Shown: positions 35,970-45,236 of the stretch, in pieces | Layout: every line of letters starts with the position of its first letter | Numbering within the stretch: the first letter of the stretch is position 1 | Source: Pontibacter aquaedesilientis | GTDB lineage: Bacteria; Bacteroidota; Bacteroidia; Cytophagales; Hymenobacteraceae | Direction: 5' to 3' | DNA length: 64,000 nucleotides | NCBI RefSeq assembly: GCF_014773225.1 | Contig: NZ_JACXAJ010000001.1 | Coordinates: 62,001-126,000 of the forward strand | Made by a program: the position numbers and the translations under genes | The notes under the pieces: generated by a model | Database searches by the model: none | The model's input: only the letters and a program-made list of their open reading frames with translations | Told to the model about the DNA's origin: nothing

Positions 35970-36071
35970 TTGGCGAAAGATAAAGTGAAACAGTGTGAGT
36001 GAAAATCCCGCTTTGGCCAGGTATGGCTGGGGTGGGATTTCGCTTGATAACCAGCAAAGCACAACTTATCC

Positions 36072-37286
36072 ATGCGCATTCTTTCTATTCACAATTACTA
36101 CAAGCAGGCTGGCGGAGAAGATACCGTTTTTCATGCCGAGGCCGACTTGCTGGAGCAGCACGGGCATCAGGTGGAGAAGCTTACCTTTTCCAATAAAGAA
36201 GTAAATAGCTTAACTGAGAAGCTCAAGGCTGCGTTGGGTGTCATGTATAATCCGGATAGTGCCAGGCGGGTAGAGGAGCGTATAAAAGCCTTTCAGCCAG
36301 ATGTCATTCACGTGCACAATTTCTTCCCTTTGCTTTCACCGGCCGTGTTTTATGTGGCGCATCGCTTGCAGGTCCCCATCGTGATGACCTTGCATAACTA
36401 CAGACTCGTATGCCCGAGCGCCCTCCTATACTACAAGGGTCGGGTCCAGCTTGAAAACCTGCACAAGACATTTCCATGGGGTGCCATCCGCCAGAAAGTA
36501 TACCGCAATTCTGCCGTGCAAACGGCATCGGTAGTGCTGACGACAGGTATGCACAAACTCCTGGGTACCTGGCAGCACAAAGTAGACAAGTTCATTGCCC
36601 TCACACCCGGTGCCGCCGCTATGTTTAGAGACTCCTCTCTGAAACTCCGTCCGGAGCAACTGGCCGTGAAGCCCAATTTTACAGAAGATTTAGGTATAGG
36701 AGAGGAGGTGCGGGAAGATTATATGCTTTATGTTGGCCGACTGACGCCAGAGAAAGGCATCGAAACCTTGCTGAACGCACATGAAGTGCAGTCGTTCAAG
36801 CTTAAAATAGCAGGCGATGGGCCGCTGCGGGAGCGAGTGGAAAACTATGCGGCGGAAAACCCGGAGGTTGAATACCTCGGTTTCCAGAACAGGGCACAAA
36901 TATTGGCGCTGCTCAAAAAGGCCAAAGGACTTATTTTTTCCTCTGAATGGCTGGAGACATTCGGCATGACCATAGTAGAGGCATTTTCTACTGGAACGCC
37001 CGTGATAGCCGCAAAAATTGGCGGTGCCGAACAACTGGTGGAAGATGGCCTCAACGGGCTACATTATACACCAGGCCACGCAGCCGAACTGGCCGATAAA
37101 GTGCAACAATTGGTGCAGGAGCCGAAGTTGGCGCTTAGGTTAGGCAATGCAGCGCGCCAAAGTTATGAAGCCAGGTATACCCCGGAAGCCAACTACCACA
37201 TGCTCCTTTCTATTTACGAGGACGCGATGGGGACCAGAAGCCAAAATGCCCCCGCAACCGAAGTCGCAGGGGCAGGCTTATCTTAG
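36072..37286 (+). CDS. Glycosyltransferase family 4
   Basis: A 404-residue GT-B retaining transferase. The N-terminal domain starts MRILSIHNYYKQAGGEDTVF and holds VIHVHNFFP and MTLHNYRLVCP. The C-terminal domain has YVGRLTPEKGIETLL, GDGPLRE, and EWLETFGMTIVEAFSTGTPVIA with the EX7E nucleotide-sugar motif. It adds one sugar to the lipid-linked repeat unit. It ends the plus-strand arm and is convergent with the GT61 gene only 14 bp away. Confidence 0.92.
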   Translation: MRILSIHNYYKQAGGEDTVFHAEADLLEQHGHQVEKLTFSNKEVNSLTEKLKAALGVMYNPDSARRVEERIKAFQPDVIHVHNFFPLLSPAVFYVAHRLQVPIVMTLHNYRLVCPSALLYYKGRVQLENLHKTFPWGAIRQKVYRNSAVQTASVVLTTGMHKLLGTWQHKVDKFIALTPGAAAMFRDSSLKLRPEQLAVKPNFTEDLGIGEEVREDYMLYVGRLTPEKGIETLLNAHEVQSFKLKIAGDGPLRERVENYAAENPEVEYLGFQNRAQILALLKKAKGLIFSSEWLETFGMTIVEAFSTGTPVIAAKIGGAEQLVEDGLNGLHYTPGHAAELADKVQQLVQEPKLALRLGNAARQSYEARYTPEANYHMLLSIYEDAMGTRSQNAPATEVAGAGLS

Positions 37287-37300
37287 TTATTAGGTTAGCT

Positions 37301-38542
37301 CTATACAGTCTCGACGCTGCTCTTCACGCCTGAGCTTTTCCGCATTTTCTCCAGGATCTCTACTACCTGGTCGGTTTCTACAAACAAGTGCTGGCGTTGG
37401 CCTTCAGCTGCGTCGTGCACAGGTTTGTCACCCTTACATATAATGTAATCGTAGTCTAGGTCAATCTTGGTGGCGATGTCGTAGAAAGGCTCTATGACGA
37501 AACCCTCATGAAATATCTCGATGATCTTGGTACCCGGCTTGCAGAAGAACATGCTGATCAGGCCCGCCCCGGTAGCCGAAACTACCACCTTGGCCTGCGA
37601 GAACATCTTGATCTTTTCCAGAATGCTGTACTTACTCGAAATCACCGATTTGAACTTATAGGTTTCCAAAGCCTCCAACAGTTCCTTCTCGTTCAGTACA
37701 TTGCGTATAGCGGAATCGCTGCGGCTGATGTACAGATTAGGGGCTGTTTCTGAGACAGCCATTTCTTCTTCCTGCACCAATGGGAGAAAGGAGTCGCGGA
37801 TGAATTGCCCCAGCCAGCGTGGTACCAATGTATGGTTGCCGCGAGGGGCTGTAGATGCAATAATCCGATCGGCTGTCAGGTGATGGTACTCCGCGCCGGT
37901 GATTATTTTCTCAGAAGGGATACCCAGCAATTCCAGTGTCTCCGTCTGGTAGCCGTAGCGTGTGCTCGGAACCAGGAACCAGTCTACCTCATCATATAAG
38001 CCGCTTTCGCGCAGTAGGTGCAAACGCGGAAGCACGTCCATGAACCAATGGCCAATGTTATTCAGGCCAGCACCACCCGTCAGCAAACTGAACACCGTGC
38101 CCTTAAAGCGGGTCGGAACCTGGAAGTAGCTTTGCTCAAATATATTGTTCTGCTCAGGCGACACGACCTTACCATCGATCATACTCAGCGACACATTCTC
38201 CACGAGGCGGTTTTCCTGGGTCACGATCGCTACACTGCTTTCATTGTCTGTGTAGATGCGGCCATTCGGTACTTCCACCACCACGTAGTCTGTGGTGACG
38301 CTGCGCTTCGGTTTCCAGTAATCAGAGCAGGCCTTGTAAAGGTGTTCAGAGATCTCAAGCGGAGTGGTCAGGTTAGGGTATATGCTGTGTACCGTCACTT
38401 CCGAATCAGCACAGGAGGTATTATCATTCAGGTCGATCTGGCATATGCCTATTGGCCTCAGGCGTGTGTTATGGGGAATATATCGGCCCAGAATTTTCTT
38501 GAGGCGTTTGGTGGATTTATCGTAAAATACCTTTGGTTTCAT
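37301..38542 (-). CDS. Glycosyltransferase family 61 (DUF563)
   Basis: A 413-residue protein whose C-terminal two-thirds fit the GT61 fold: GHWFMDVLPRLHLLRE, YISRSDSAIRNVLNE, SATGAGLISMFFCKPGTKIIEI. GT61 enzymes include xylosyl- and GlcNAc-transferases in eukaryotes and capsule enzymes in bacteria. No membrane helix is visible. It is transcribed with the AlgJ/AlgI pair upstream (60 bp gap). Confidence 0.87.
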   Translation of the reverse strand: MKPKVFYDKSTKRLKKILGRYIPHNTRLRPIGICQIDLNDNTSCADSEVTVHSIYPNLTTPLEISEHLYKACSDYWKPKRSVTTDYVVVEVPNGRIYTDNESSVAIVTQENRLVENVSLSMIDGKVVSPEQNNIFEQSYFQVPTRFKGTVFSLLTGGAGLNNIGHWFMDVLPRLHLLRESGLYDEVDWFLVPSTRYGYQTETLELLGIPSEKIITGAEYHHLTADRIIASTAPRGNHTLVPRWLGQFIRDSFLPLVQEEEMAVSETAPNLYISRSDSAIRNVLNEKELLEALETYKFKSVISSKYSILEKIKMFSQAKVVVSATGAGLISMFFCKPGTKIIEIFHEGFVIEPFYDIATKIDLDYDYIICKGDKPVHDAAEGQRQHLFVETDQVVEILEKMRKSSGVKSSVETV

Positions 38543-38602
38543 ATATATAGGTGGGTAATATTAGCTATACGTTTGTACGTTTTTTTTGGCTGCGTTATAA
38601 CA

Positions 38603-39712
38603 TCAATCTGTGTGTTGTACCAAGTGGCGGGTGTCCTTGTCAGAATCCCGATCCGGGTTAAGATGCTGTGCTAATAAGTCGGCAGCGGCTTTAACAGCTG
38701 TGTTGTTCCAATGCGCGTCATCTGTCGGGTATAAGCGTTTGTTTTCCTTCAGATACAGACGCTCAAATACAGGCTGGGTATTGACCACGGCCACTTCTCG
38801 CTTTTGAAGCTCGCGCATAAGCCGTGCCAAAAAATCGGGCTTCTGCTGAGACGGCAGCAGTTGATGGTAAATATTCTCTTTATTGGGTATAGGCATGAAT
38901 ACAAAGGCAATGCCACGTTCCGCCAGTGCATGTTTGTAGCCTTCCAATATATCGGCCATGTAACTTATCTCCTCATCACTGAAATGTCGGTTGGCAAACT
39001 CTCCTTCTATAAAAAACTCATTATGGTAAACGATGTACTCCTTGCGACCGAAACTACGCTCTATGTTAGCCACCGTGCGCCGGTACAAGGCTAGTTTGGA
39101 GACGCGGTCAGCCGTCATCGCCAACCAGGTCAGGACCGGTGAAGAATTGATGACGCTGCCAGTGATATCGCGCACTTTGGAGGCCATCCCGTTGGCGCCT
39201 ACAGGGGTGAGTTCAGGTATACGCCGCTCGATGCTGGACACCACCACCACCTCGGGCGGGTTCTCTTCAAATCGCCGGGTGCCCAAAAAACGGTTCACGG
39301 TTGCCGGGGCGAAAGAATATACTTCCTTTCCGATTTGGCGCTCCAGCACTTCGGCCAGTGTTTCTTCCTGCGAAAGCTTGGCTCCGGTGATGTTAGAGTC
39401 GCCGATGAGCAGCACCTCTGCCTTAGTGTCACGGTTTCGGTAGCCATAAGGATCGGTGTACCATTCCACTTCCTTTTTCTCGGCAAAGGCCGTGTGAGGT
39501 GCAAGTTCACCTTCCTCTTCCATCTTCATGTGCATGTTCGGGTAAAACGGACCAGACATAATGCGCATGGTGTTCACCGAGATTGTTTCCCATACCCTAA
39601 AGGTAAAGAAATCCATGGGGAGCACGACTGCCTCCATCACAGGCCACAGGGCAAAAGGCAATGTAAGCAGGGCTAGTTTTTTCAGCAGTTTTCTTACGTC
39701 ATGGTTTTTCAT
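38603..39712 (-). CDS. AlgX/AlgJ-like SGNH polysaccharide O-acetyltransferase
   Basis: A 369-residue protein with an N-terminal membrane anchor (~12-32) and a periplasmic SGNH-hydrolase-like domain. The catalytic serine is in LIGDSN (D105-S106) and the catalytic Asp-x-His-Trp is DAHW (D332, H334), as in AlgJ/AlgX. It probably moves acetyl groups onto the polymer, taking them from the MBOAT protein encoded 12 bp upstream. No carbohydrate-binding module is seen. Confidence 0.85.
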   Translation of the reverse strand: MKNHDVRKLLKKLALLTLPFALWPVMEAVVLPMDFFTFRVWETISVNTMRIMSGPFYPNMHMKMEEEGELAPHTAFAEKKEVEWYTDPYGYRNRDTKAEVLLIGDSNITGAKLSQEETLAEVLERQIGKEVYSFAPATVNRFLGTRRFEENPPEVVVVSSIERRIPELTPVGANGMASKVRDITGSVINSSPVLTWLAMTADRVSKLALYRRTVANIERSFGRKEYIVYHNEFFIEGEFANRHFSDEEISYMADILEGYKHALAERGIAFVFMPIPNKENIYHQLLPSQQKPDFLARLMRELQKREVAVVNTQPVFERLYLKENKRLYPTDDAHWNNTAVKAAADLLAQHLNPDRDSDKDTRHLVQHTD

Positions 39713-39724
39713 ATGCTCTGACGA

Positions 39725-41203
39725 TTAGAATTGGAAATAAATGAACTCCTGTTGGCCAAATTGCCCAAAGAGCAGCACCACGATAATGGCCACGTAGTAG
39801 ATCGCCCACCGCACCACAGCCGGCCTGCGACTGATAAGCTGCGATACACTGCCCCGGCGCTGAATCAGGTGCACCGTCTCCATGATCAGGATTGCGACTA
39901 CCGACACGGCAAAGACTTTGAAACCCTGGTCCATGAACAGAATATGCTGAAGGTCGACGCCGGATAACAAAAGTCGGATGTTGCCCAGCCCGGTAAAACT
40001 GCTTTGGATGATATAGAAGGCTTCCCCAATGTTGTTGGCCCGGAAGAAGACCCAGGAGAACAGCACCAACGCAAACACGCTCAGCACCTGTACCCATTTA
40101 TAGAGAACAGGCCAACTGGTTAACCCACTGGCCTTTGCCAGGGTATCGCGCTGTTTTGCTGTCACGATGGCAAACACCAGATAAAAGCCATGGAGTGCCC
40201 CCCATACCACAAAGGTCCAATTGGCCCCGTGCCACAAGCCGCTCACCAGAAACGTGATGAACAGGTTGTAGTACCAACGCCACTTAACCACACGGTTGCC
40301 GCCCAGCGGGATGTAGAGGTAATCACGGAACCAGGAGGAGAGGGAGATGTGCCAGCGACTCCAGAATTCGGAGATACTCTTGGAGAAGTAGGGCCGGCGG
40401 AAGTTTTCCATCAGCCTGAAGCCCATCACCTGCGCTGCGCCAATGGCAATATCGGAGTAACCGGAGAAGTCGCAATAAATCTGAAAGGCGAAGAAGACAG
40501 TCGCGATAATCAGGGTGATGCCTTCGTAGTCAGTGGGGTTATTGTATACCTGGTTCACCATCAGCGCCAGGTTGTCCGCAATCATGATCTTTTTGAAAAA
40601 GCCCCAGCCCATGCGCTTAAGACCGCCTACAATTCGGTTGTAGCTAAACCCATGGGTAGCTTTGAGTTGCCCCAGCAGGTTGCCGGCACGCTCAATAGGC
40701 CCTGCCACCAGCTGCGGGAAAAAAGAAACGAACAGGGCAAATACGCCCAAGTGCCGTTCCGGTTTTATTCGCCCCTGGTACACGTCTATCGAGTAACTCA
40801 TGGTTTGGAAGGTATAAAAGGAAATGCCCATAGGCAGCAGCAACTCAAAGGCCGGCATGGCATACCCCATATCCAGCGCTTGGGCCAGATCACGGGCACT
40901 GTCATTGAAGAAGTTGTAATACTTGAATAGCAGCAGAATGCCCAGGTTTGAGAGGAGGCTAAGGTATAGAAAAGGTCTTCGCTTTGTCTTTTCATCATCG
41001 CTATACCTTCCCATGGCACGTCCGCAGCTATAGTCCACAATGGTCGAGATGATCAGGATCAGGGTATAGGCGGGTTTCCAGGAGGCATAAAAATAATAAC
41101 TGGCCAATAGCAGGATAAGCCACCTGCGGTGAGGCGGCGTCAAGAAGTATAGGGTTACTACTACCGGAAAGAACAGAAAGAATTCAGTAGAGTTAAAAAG
41201 CAT
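39725..41203 (-). CDS. MBOAT O-acyltransferase, AlgI/DltB-like
   Basis: A 492-residue multi-pass membrane protein (about 11-12 helices). The opening LFNSTEFFLFFPVVVTLYF and the WHISLSSWFRDYLYIPLGG block are typical, and the catalytic H325 lies in LWHGANWTF. AlgI-type proteins take acetyl groups from cytosolic acetyl-CoA across the membrane for O-acetylation of exopolysaccharide. It forms an operon with the AlgJ-like gene and GT61 downstream. Confidence 0.93.
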   Translation of the reverse strand: MLFNSTEFFLFFPVVVTLYFLTPPHRRWLILLLASYYFYASWKPAYTLILIISTIVDYSCGRAMGRYSDDEKTKRRPFLYLSLLSNLGILLLFKYYNFFNDSARDLAQALDMGYAMPAFELLLPMGISFYTFQTMSYSIDVYQGRIKPERHLGVFALFVSFFPQLVAGPIERAGNLLGQLKATHGFSYNRIVGGLKRMGWGFFKKIMIADNLALMVNQVYNNPTDYEGITLIIATVFFAFQIYCDFSGYSDIAIGAAQVMGFRLMENFRRPYFSKSISEFWSRWHISLSSWFRDYLYIPLGGNRVVKWRWYYNLFITFLVSGLWHGANWTFVVWGALHGFYLVFAIVTAKQRDTLAKASGLTSWPVLYKWVQVLSVFALVLFSWVFFRANNIGEAFYIIQSSFTGLGNIRLLLSGVDLQHILFMDQGFKVFAVSVVAILIMETVHLIQRRGSVSQLISRRPAVVRWAIYYVAIIVVLLFGQFGQQEFIYFQF

Positions 41204-41834
41204 ATTTACACGCTGTTAAGGGTGTCTGAGATCTGTGCTGTCTCATGTTATAATGATCCGCCCTCCGGATATGGTGTCATAAAACGGATGAAGCAAAAGC
41301 GAGTGATTTCTAGTATTATATTAGATGTTCACCTAAAAGGTTAGGGTTTTGTATATATTTTTTCAAAAGTATATGCCCATCACAAAAATGATGCTGACTA
41401 CTATACGGAACACAGCTAAAATAGCTAGGCTTGTTTTTATGAGATTGCCGTACCTGACCTTCGACAGATGCAAAACATCTCTGAAGATACCCTGACAGGA
41501 GGGTATTCAGCAAATAGAAGATTATTATAATTATTGCACTAAAATACATTGATTTATTTAGTTGTATTTATTGCTTTCCGATTCAAGGCTTTCAAAAAGG
41601 GCTTTAGGCTTTACTGGGGCTCATAAGGTCATAAACCTCATGTTATGATCGGCGTAATATTATTGTATTCTTATACAACAGCTAGCTAATACTCCACGTA
41701 CAATCCAACAAAGCAGTAACGAAAAATTACACATCCGGCAAAGTCTCTGTTTTTTTAGAAACCTTTGAAAGTGCAATAGCACAGCGCATATTACGACCAG
41801 CTCTTCCTAAAGAGCCAATGACTTAGTGAATTAC
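41204..41834. other. Divergent AT-rich intergenic region
   Basis: About 630 bp between the AlgI-like gene (-) and the LamG protein gene (+). A stem CTGAAgATACCCT/AGGGTATTCAG lies near 41481-41510 but has no T-run. A 77-codon minus-strand frame (41316-41549) has a Lys/His-rich unlikely sequence and is not counted. No consensus promoter was found. Confidence 0.6.
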
Positions 41835-44240
41835 ATGAAAAATATATACTGCGATTCATCCTTCATGCAAGGGGAAACAGACACCTTACCTCAGAACAAA
41901 GGCTTTCGTCACACGATTGGGACAGCATGGTCTTCCATCCGATCTCAACTTACCCTTGTATGGGCTACCTGTTGTTTGATGCTGGTTTTCCAATCCTCTT
42001 TGCAGGCACAAGCTACTTCCGGTTTGAGCTGCCTTCCTGGGCTGGCCCACTATTTCGGGTTTGATGAGAAAACCTCCGGCAGCTACCTCGACTACGTTAG
42101 CGGCGCCAATGCCACCTGCACAGGCTGCCCAGCACCTGCAGCCAGTATGTTTGCAGGCGGACAGCGCTTCAATGGCTCCAGCACCGGTCTTCAGTTCAAC
42201 GAAATACAGAATTTTCAATGGGGGCCTAACAGTAGCTTCACGATTGAGGTATGGGTGCAGGTAAATAAAAAATCCACCAATCAAGTTATTGTCGGCCGAA
42301 AAGCCAATGATGGTCTGATGGCGTGGTGGCTGGGCGTAAGTCAGGACGGATATGCCGTTTTCGACATGCAGGATAATTTCGGCGAGCCGCACAACATGAC
42401 GGATTATCTCAAAGTTGTGAACTTGTTTGATGGCAAATGGCATCATTTAGCCGTAGTGCGTGATGGCACGAATGAGATAACAAAACTGTATGTGGATGGC
42501 TTCAGGGTAGATGACAGGATAACCGAAAAAAGAATTTACCGGGCCAACTTGGAAACGGCTAGCCCCGTCACAATCGGATACTTCGACGTTGGCACAAAGT
42601 TCTTTTTTGATGGTGTTGTAGATGAATTGCTAGTATACAAGCGCAATTTATCAGAGCAGGAGATGCGCGCCCGCTATAACCAGGGAGCAGGCAGTTACTG
42701 TGGGCCCGAAGGAATCAGGCCAGAAATCGTATCAACTCCTTTGCTCTATGGCACAGTAAATCAGGCGTACAGGTATGATGTCAATGCCACAGGCAAGCCT
42801 ACCCCTCGCTATACCTTGGTTTCTGGACCACAGGGAATGACGATAGATGCTGGCTCAGGGCTGATCAACTGGGTGCCCCAGGCATCCGGTAAGTTTGCAG
42901 TCGAGGTGAAGGCGACCAACAGTCAGGGGGAAAGCGCCCCGCAGCTTTTTCAAATTGAAGTGAAACCAGCCACACAGGAAGGTATAGGCATGCTGCACCA
43001 CTGGATGTTGAACGAAACGTCAGGGGCTCGTTACCAGGACGTGTATACGCCAATAGACGCAGTAGCCTCTGCCAGAACCCGGCCTGCCCCCGTGAGAGGC
43101 GTGATAGGAGGGGGGCAGCGATTCAACGGTCGGGACACTGGACTAGAGGTGATCGGAAGTCCTAACTTCGCCTGGAAAGCAGACGAAACTTTCACGATCG
43201 AGCTGTGGCTTCGCACGGAAACCAAGGATGGGAGCAGCGAAGCCCAAAACCAGGTGATGCTTGGGCTACATGCCAAGGATTCTCCGGTACAATGGTGGCT
43301 AGGCTTAGACCAGCAGCGTAAAGCCCGCTTCGTCATGTATGATATTGAATACACAGAAACTGTTATCGGCTCTAACGGTCCAAAGCTTAACGATGGATCC
43401 TGGCATCAACTAGTTGTGGTACGGGATGGCCGTGCCAAGGCTATGCGGCTCTATGTGGACGGTGAGGAGGTAGCGGCCCGCGGGTTCACGAATAATGATG
43501 AGTTCAAAAGCCGGGCTCCTGTTACCATCGGGTACTTTAACTCAAGTTTGATAAACAGTTACCAGTATGAAGGCGACATGGACGAATTGAAGCTTTTTGG
43601 GAGAGCCCTTTCGCCGGAAGAAATTAAAAGTCGCTTTGTAGAGGTATACGATGGTCTGACAGAGTTCTTGAGCTTTAAAGGCCGGTATGCCTATGGGGAA
43701 GACTTTAAGCAGAAAATCGCGCAACTGGAATGGAGAACGCTTTACGAGTTGGAGGCTGCCTATTTTGAGGTAGAGCGGTCCGCTGACGGCAACAATTTTA
43801 CGGCCATCGGCCAAGTTAAAGCTTCTGGCACCACCACGGCCGCCATCGACTATACATTCACGGACGAAGAGCCGCTGAAGGAACAAGCATATTACCGCCT
43901 CCGGTTAGTCAGGCAGGATGGCACCTTTACGTACTCCAACACCATACTCCTGCAAGATCGTGCCCCGATAGCCTCATCGTTCAGGGTATACCCGAACCCG
44001 ACTGCAATGGGAGCGGAGGTTACGATCGAGGTGGCCAACCTGCCGGAGAGTGAAGACGTGACATTCCTGGTTACGGACGTTTCCGGACGTCAGGTGCTTC
44101 GCCAGTTGGTAAGGACCAATGAATTTGGGGAGCTATACCTAACACTGCCCGTCGGAGCGTCTCTTAAACCTGGTGTCTATAATTTGACAATGGCCAGCAG
44201 CAGCAAAACTCTCAATCGTAAGCTCGTGGTTGCCCACTGA
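41835..44240 (+). CDS. T9SS-secreted protein with two LamG domains and type A sorting domain
   Basis: A ~801-residue exported protein. It has a long charged N-region (~35 residues) before a hydrophobic core ending LQAQ, an extended signal peptide. Two concanavalin-like LamG domains follow (~60-285 and ~385-600), each with GGQRFNG, SFTIEVW/TFTIELW, WHHLAVVRDG/WHQLVVVRDG and APVTIGYF. A putative Ig domain lies between them (~290-375; GMTIDAGSGLINWVP), an FN3-like module near ~640-710 and a Por sorting domain at the end (FRVYPNPTA, VTDVSGRQV, LKPGVYNLTM). It probably binds glycans at the surface. ATG 41835 was preferred to GTG 41826. Confidence 0.88.
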   Translation: MKNIYCDSSFMQGETDTLPQNKGFRHTIGTAWSSIRSQLTLVWATCCLMLVFQSSLQAQATSGLSCLPGLAHYFGFDEKTSGSYLDYVSGANATCTGCPAPAASMFAGGQRFNGSSTGLQFNEIQNFQWGPNSSFTIEVWVQVNKKSTNQVIVGRKANDGLMAWWLGVSQDGYAVFDMQDNFGEPHNMTDYLKVVNLFDGKWHHLAVVRDGTNEITKLYVDGFRVDDRITEKRIYRANLETASPVTIGYFDVGTKFFFDGVVDELLVYKRNLSEQEMRARYNQGAGSYCGPEGIRPEIVSTPLLYGTVNQAYRYDVNATGKPTPRYTLVSGPQGMTIDAGSGLINWVPQASGKFAVEVKATNSQGESAPQLFQIEVKPATQEGIGMLHHWMLNETSGARYQDVYTPIDAVASARTRPAPVRGVIGGGQRFNGRDTGLEVIGSPNFAWKADETFTIELWLRTETKDGSSEAQNQVMLGLHAKDSPVQWWLGLDQQRKARFVMYDIEYTETVIGSNGPKLNDGSWHQLVVVRDGRAKAMRLYVDGEEVAARGFTNNDEFKSRAPVTIGYFNSSLINSYQYEGDMDELKLFGRALSPEEIKSRFVEVYDGLTEFLSFKGRYAYGEDFKQKIAQLEWRTLYELEAAYFEVERSADGNNFTAIGQVKASGTTTAAIDYTFTDEEPLKEQAYYRLRLVRQDGTFTYSNTILLQDRAPIASSFRVYPNPTAMGAEVTIEVANLPESEDVTFLVTDVSGRQVLRQLVRTNEFGELYLTLPVGASLKPGVYNLTMASSSKTLNRKLVVAH

Positions 44241-44583
44241 TTGCATGACCCTCGTTCTGATAGTCGGATAAGTAACATAAGATCCAGAATGCTCCAGTCT
44301 GGCCTTGGCCGATGATCAAACCATGGTTGGGAGGGCCGGCCTTATACCTGCAGCCGCGCATGAGGGGCAACAAGTTTATGCGGGCTGGAGTGCAAGCGGA
44401 GTATAATTTAACAGCATGAATATCAATAGCTTTATTATATTTTAGTGAATTTATGAAATTTTTGATAACCTCCGTAAGCTGTAGTTCGTAATAAGTTTGA
44501 AAAACATCTCTATTGCGCGTTATACAAATAACTTATCACCCAGATTATTTAAAATCCTTTACCCCTATATATTGTATTTCTTT
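44241..44583. other. Intergenic gap before the lipoprotein gene
   Basis: About 340 bp. A frame from 44497 runs into the lipoprotein gene but its 29 extra residues spoil the signal peptide. Weak GGCC-rich dyads lie near 44305-44335. I see no gene and no clear promoter. Confidence 0.5.
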
Positions 44584-45063
44584 ATGAAAAAGTTATTCCT
44601 TATACCTATCTTTTTTGCCCTTATTCTCACTTCGTGTAGTGATGATGATAGCGAGACGTTTGAGCCGCCGGTTTCGGAAATTGATGCAAAAATGCGCGGC
44701 GATTGGACAAACACACTGATCAAAAGAGTCTATTACTCCATTAACGATGAAGTGATGTACACTGACTCGGTTCAATACCAGACAACATTCAGTTTCGATG
44801 GCAAGCGCATGACAGTAACAGTGCCCGGAAGCACGAAGCCAGAGGTTATGAGCTACAGATTTCCAGATCCTAAGGACTCCACCAAAATAGAAATACAGCA
44901 GGGCTCTGTAACAGGACAGTACACTGTGAAATCTGTTACGGATTCGGAAATGGCCTGGATAGAAGAAAAACAATGGGCCGGCTATCCAGAGGAAGCACCT
45001 GAATCAGAGAAAACCACATCCAAGGTAGGTGTGTATACCTGGAAATTCATTCGTAAAAGATAA
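44584..45063 (+). CDS. Small lipoprotein of unknown function
   Basis: A 159-residue protein. MKKLFLIPIFFALILTSCSD is a lipoprotein signal with lipobox LTSC, and the following SDDDSE is an Asp-rich start as often seen in surface-exposed Bacteroidota lipoproteins. The mature part has alternating beta strands with WTNTLIKRVYY, TTFSFDGKRMTVTVPG and a final VYTWKFIRKR, reminiscent of lipocalin-like small barrels. ATG 44584 is clearly better than the longer frame. A terminator follows at 45116. Confidence 0.8.
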   Translation: MKKLFLIPIFFALILTSCSDDDSETFEPPVSEIDAKMRGDWTNTLIKRVYYSINDEVMYTDSVQYQTTFSFDGKRMTVTVPGSTKPEVMSYRFPDPKDSTKIEIQQGSVTGQYTVKSVTDSEMAWIEEKQWAGYPEEAPESEKTTSKVGVYTWKFIRKR

Positions 45064-45115
45064 ATGCGGACCTGCTAGGCTGAAAGAATTTCAGAATAGT
45101 TAGGTGGTACACCAT

Positions 45116-45153
45116 AAAAAAGCGGTGTAAGGGAAACCTTACACCGCTTTTTT
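45116..45153. terminator. Bidirectional terminator
   Basis: AAAAAAGCGGTGTAAGG pairs exactly with CCTTACACCGCTTTTTT around a GAAA loop. It separates the lipoprotein gene (+) from the convergent PA14/beta-helix gene (-) and has A- and T-runs at the two ends. Confidence 0.92.
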
Positions 45154-45236
45154 ATTTGTTTAACAAAAGCTTATTAAAAGCCTGTTCTGATTCTCCAGCC
45201 ACTGTTTCAATGACAGTAACTGTAATCAAGCCAAAT

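Noticed and set aside
41481..41511. Hairpin as a terminator
   Set aside because: The stem has a bulge and no T-run in either direction, and no gene ends next to it.
41316..41549. 77-codon minus-strand frame upstream of the AlgI-like gene
   Set aside because: Starts with an Ile run from AT-rich DNA, has no domain-like pattern, and lies in a divergent control region.
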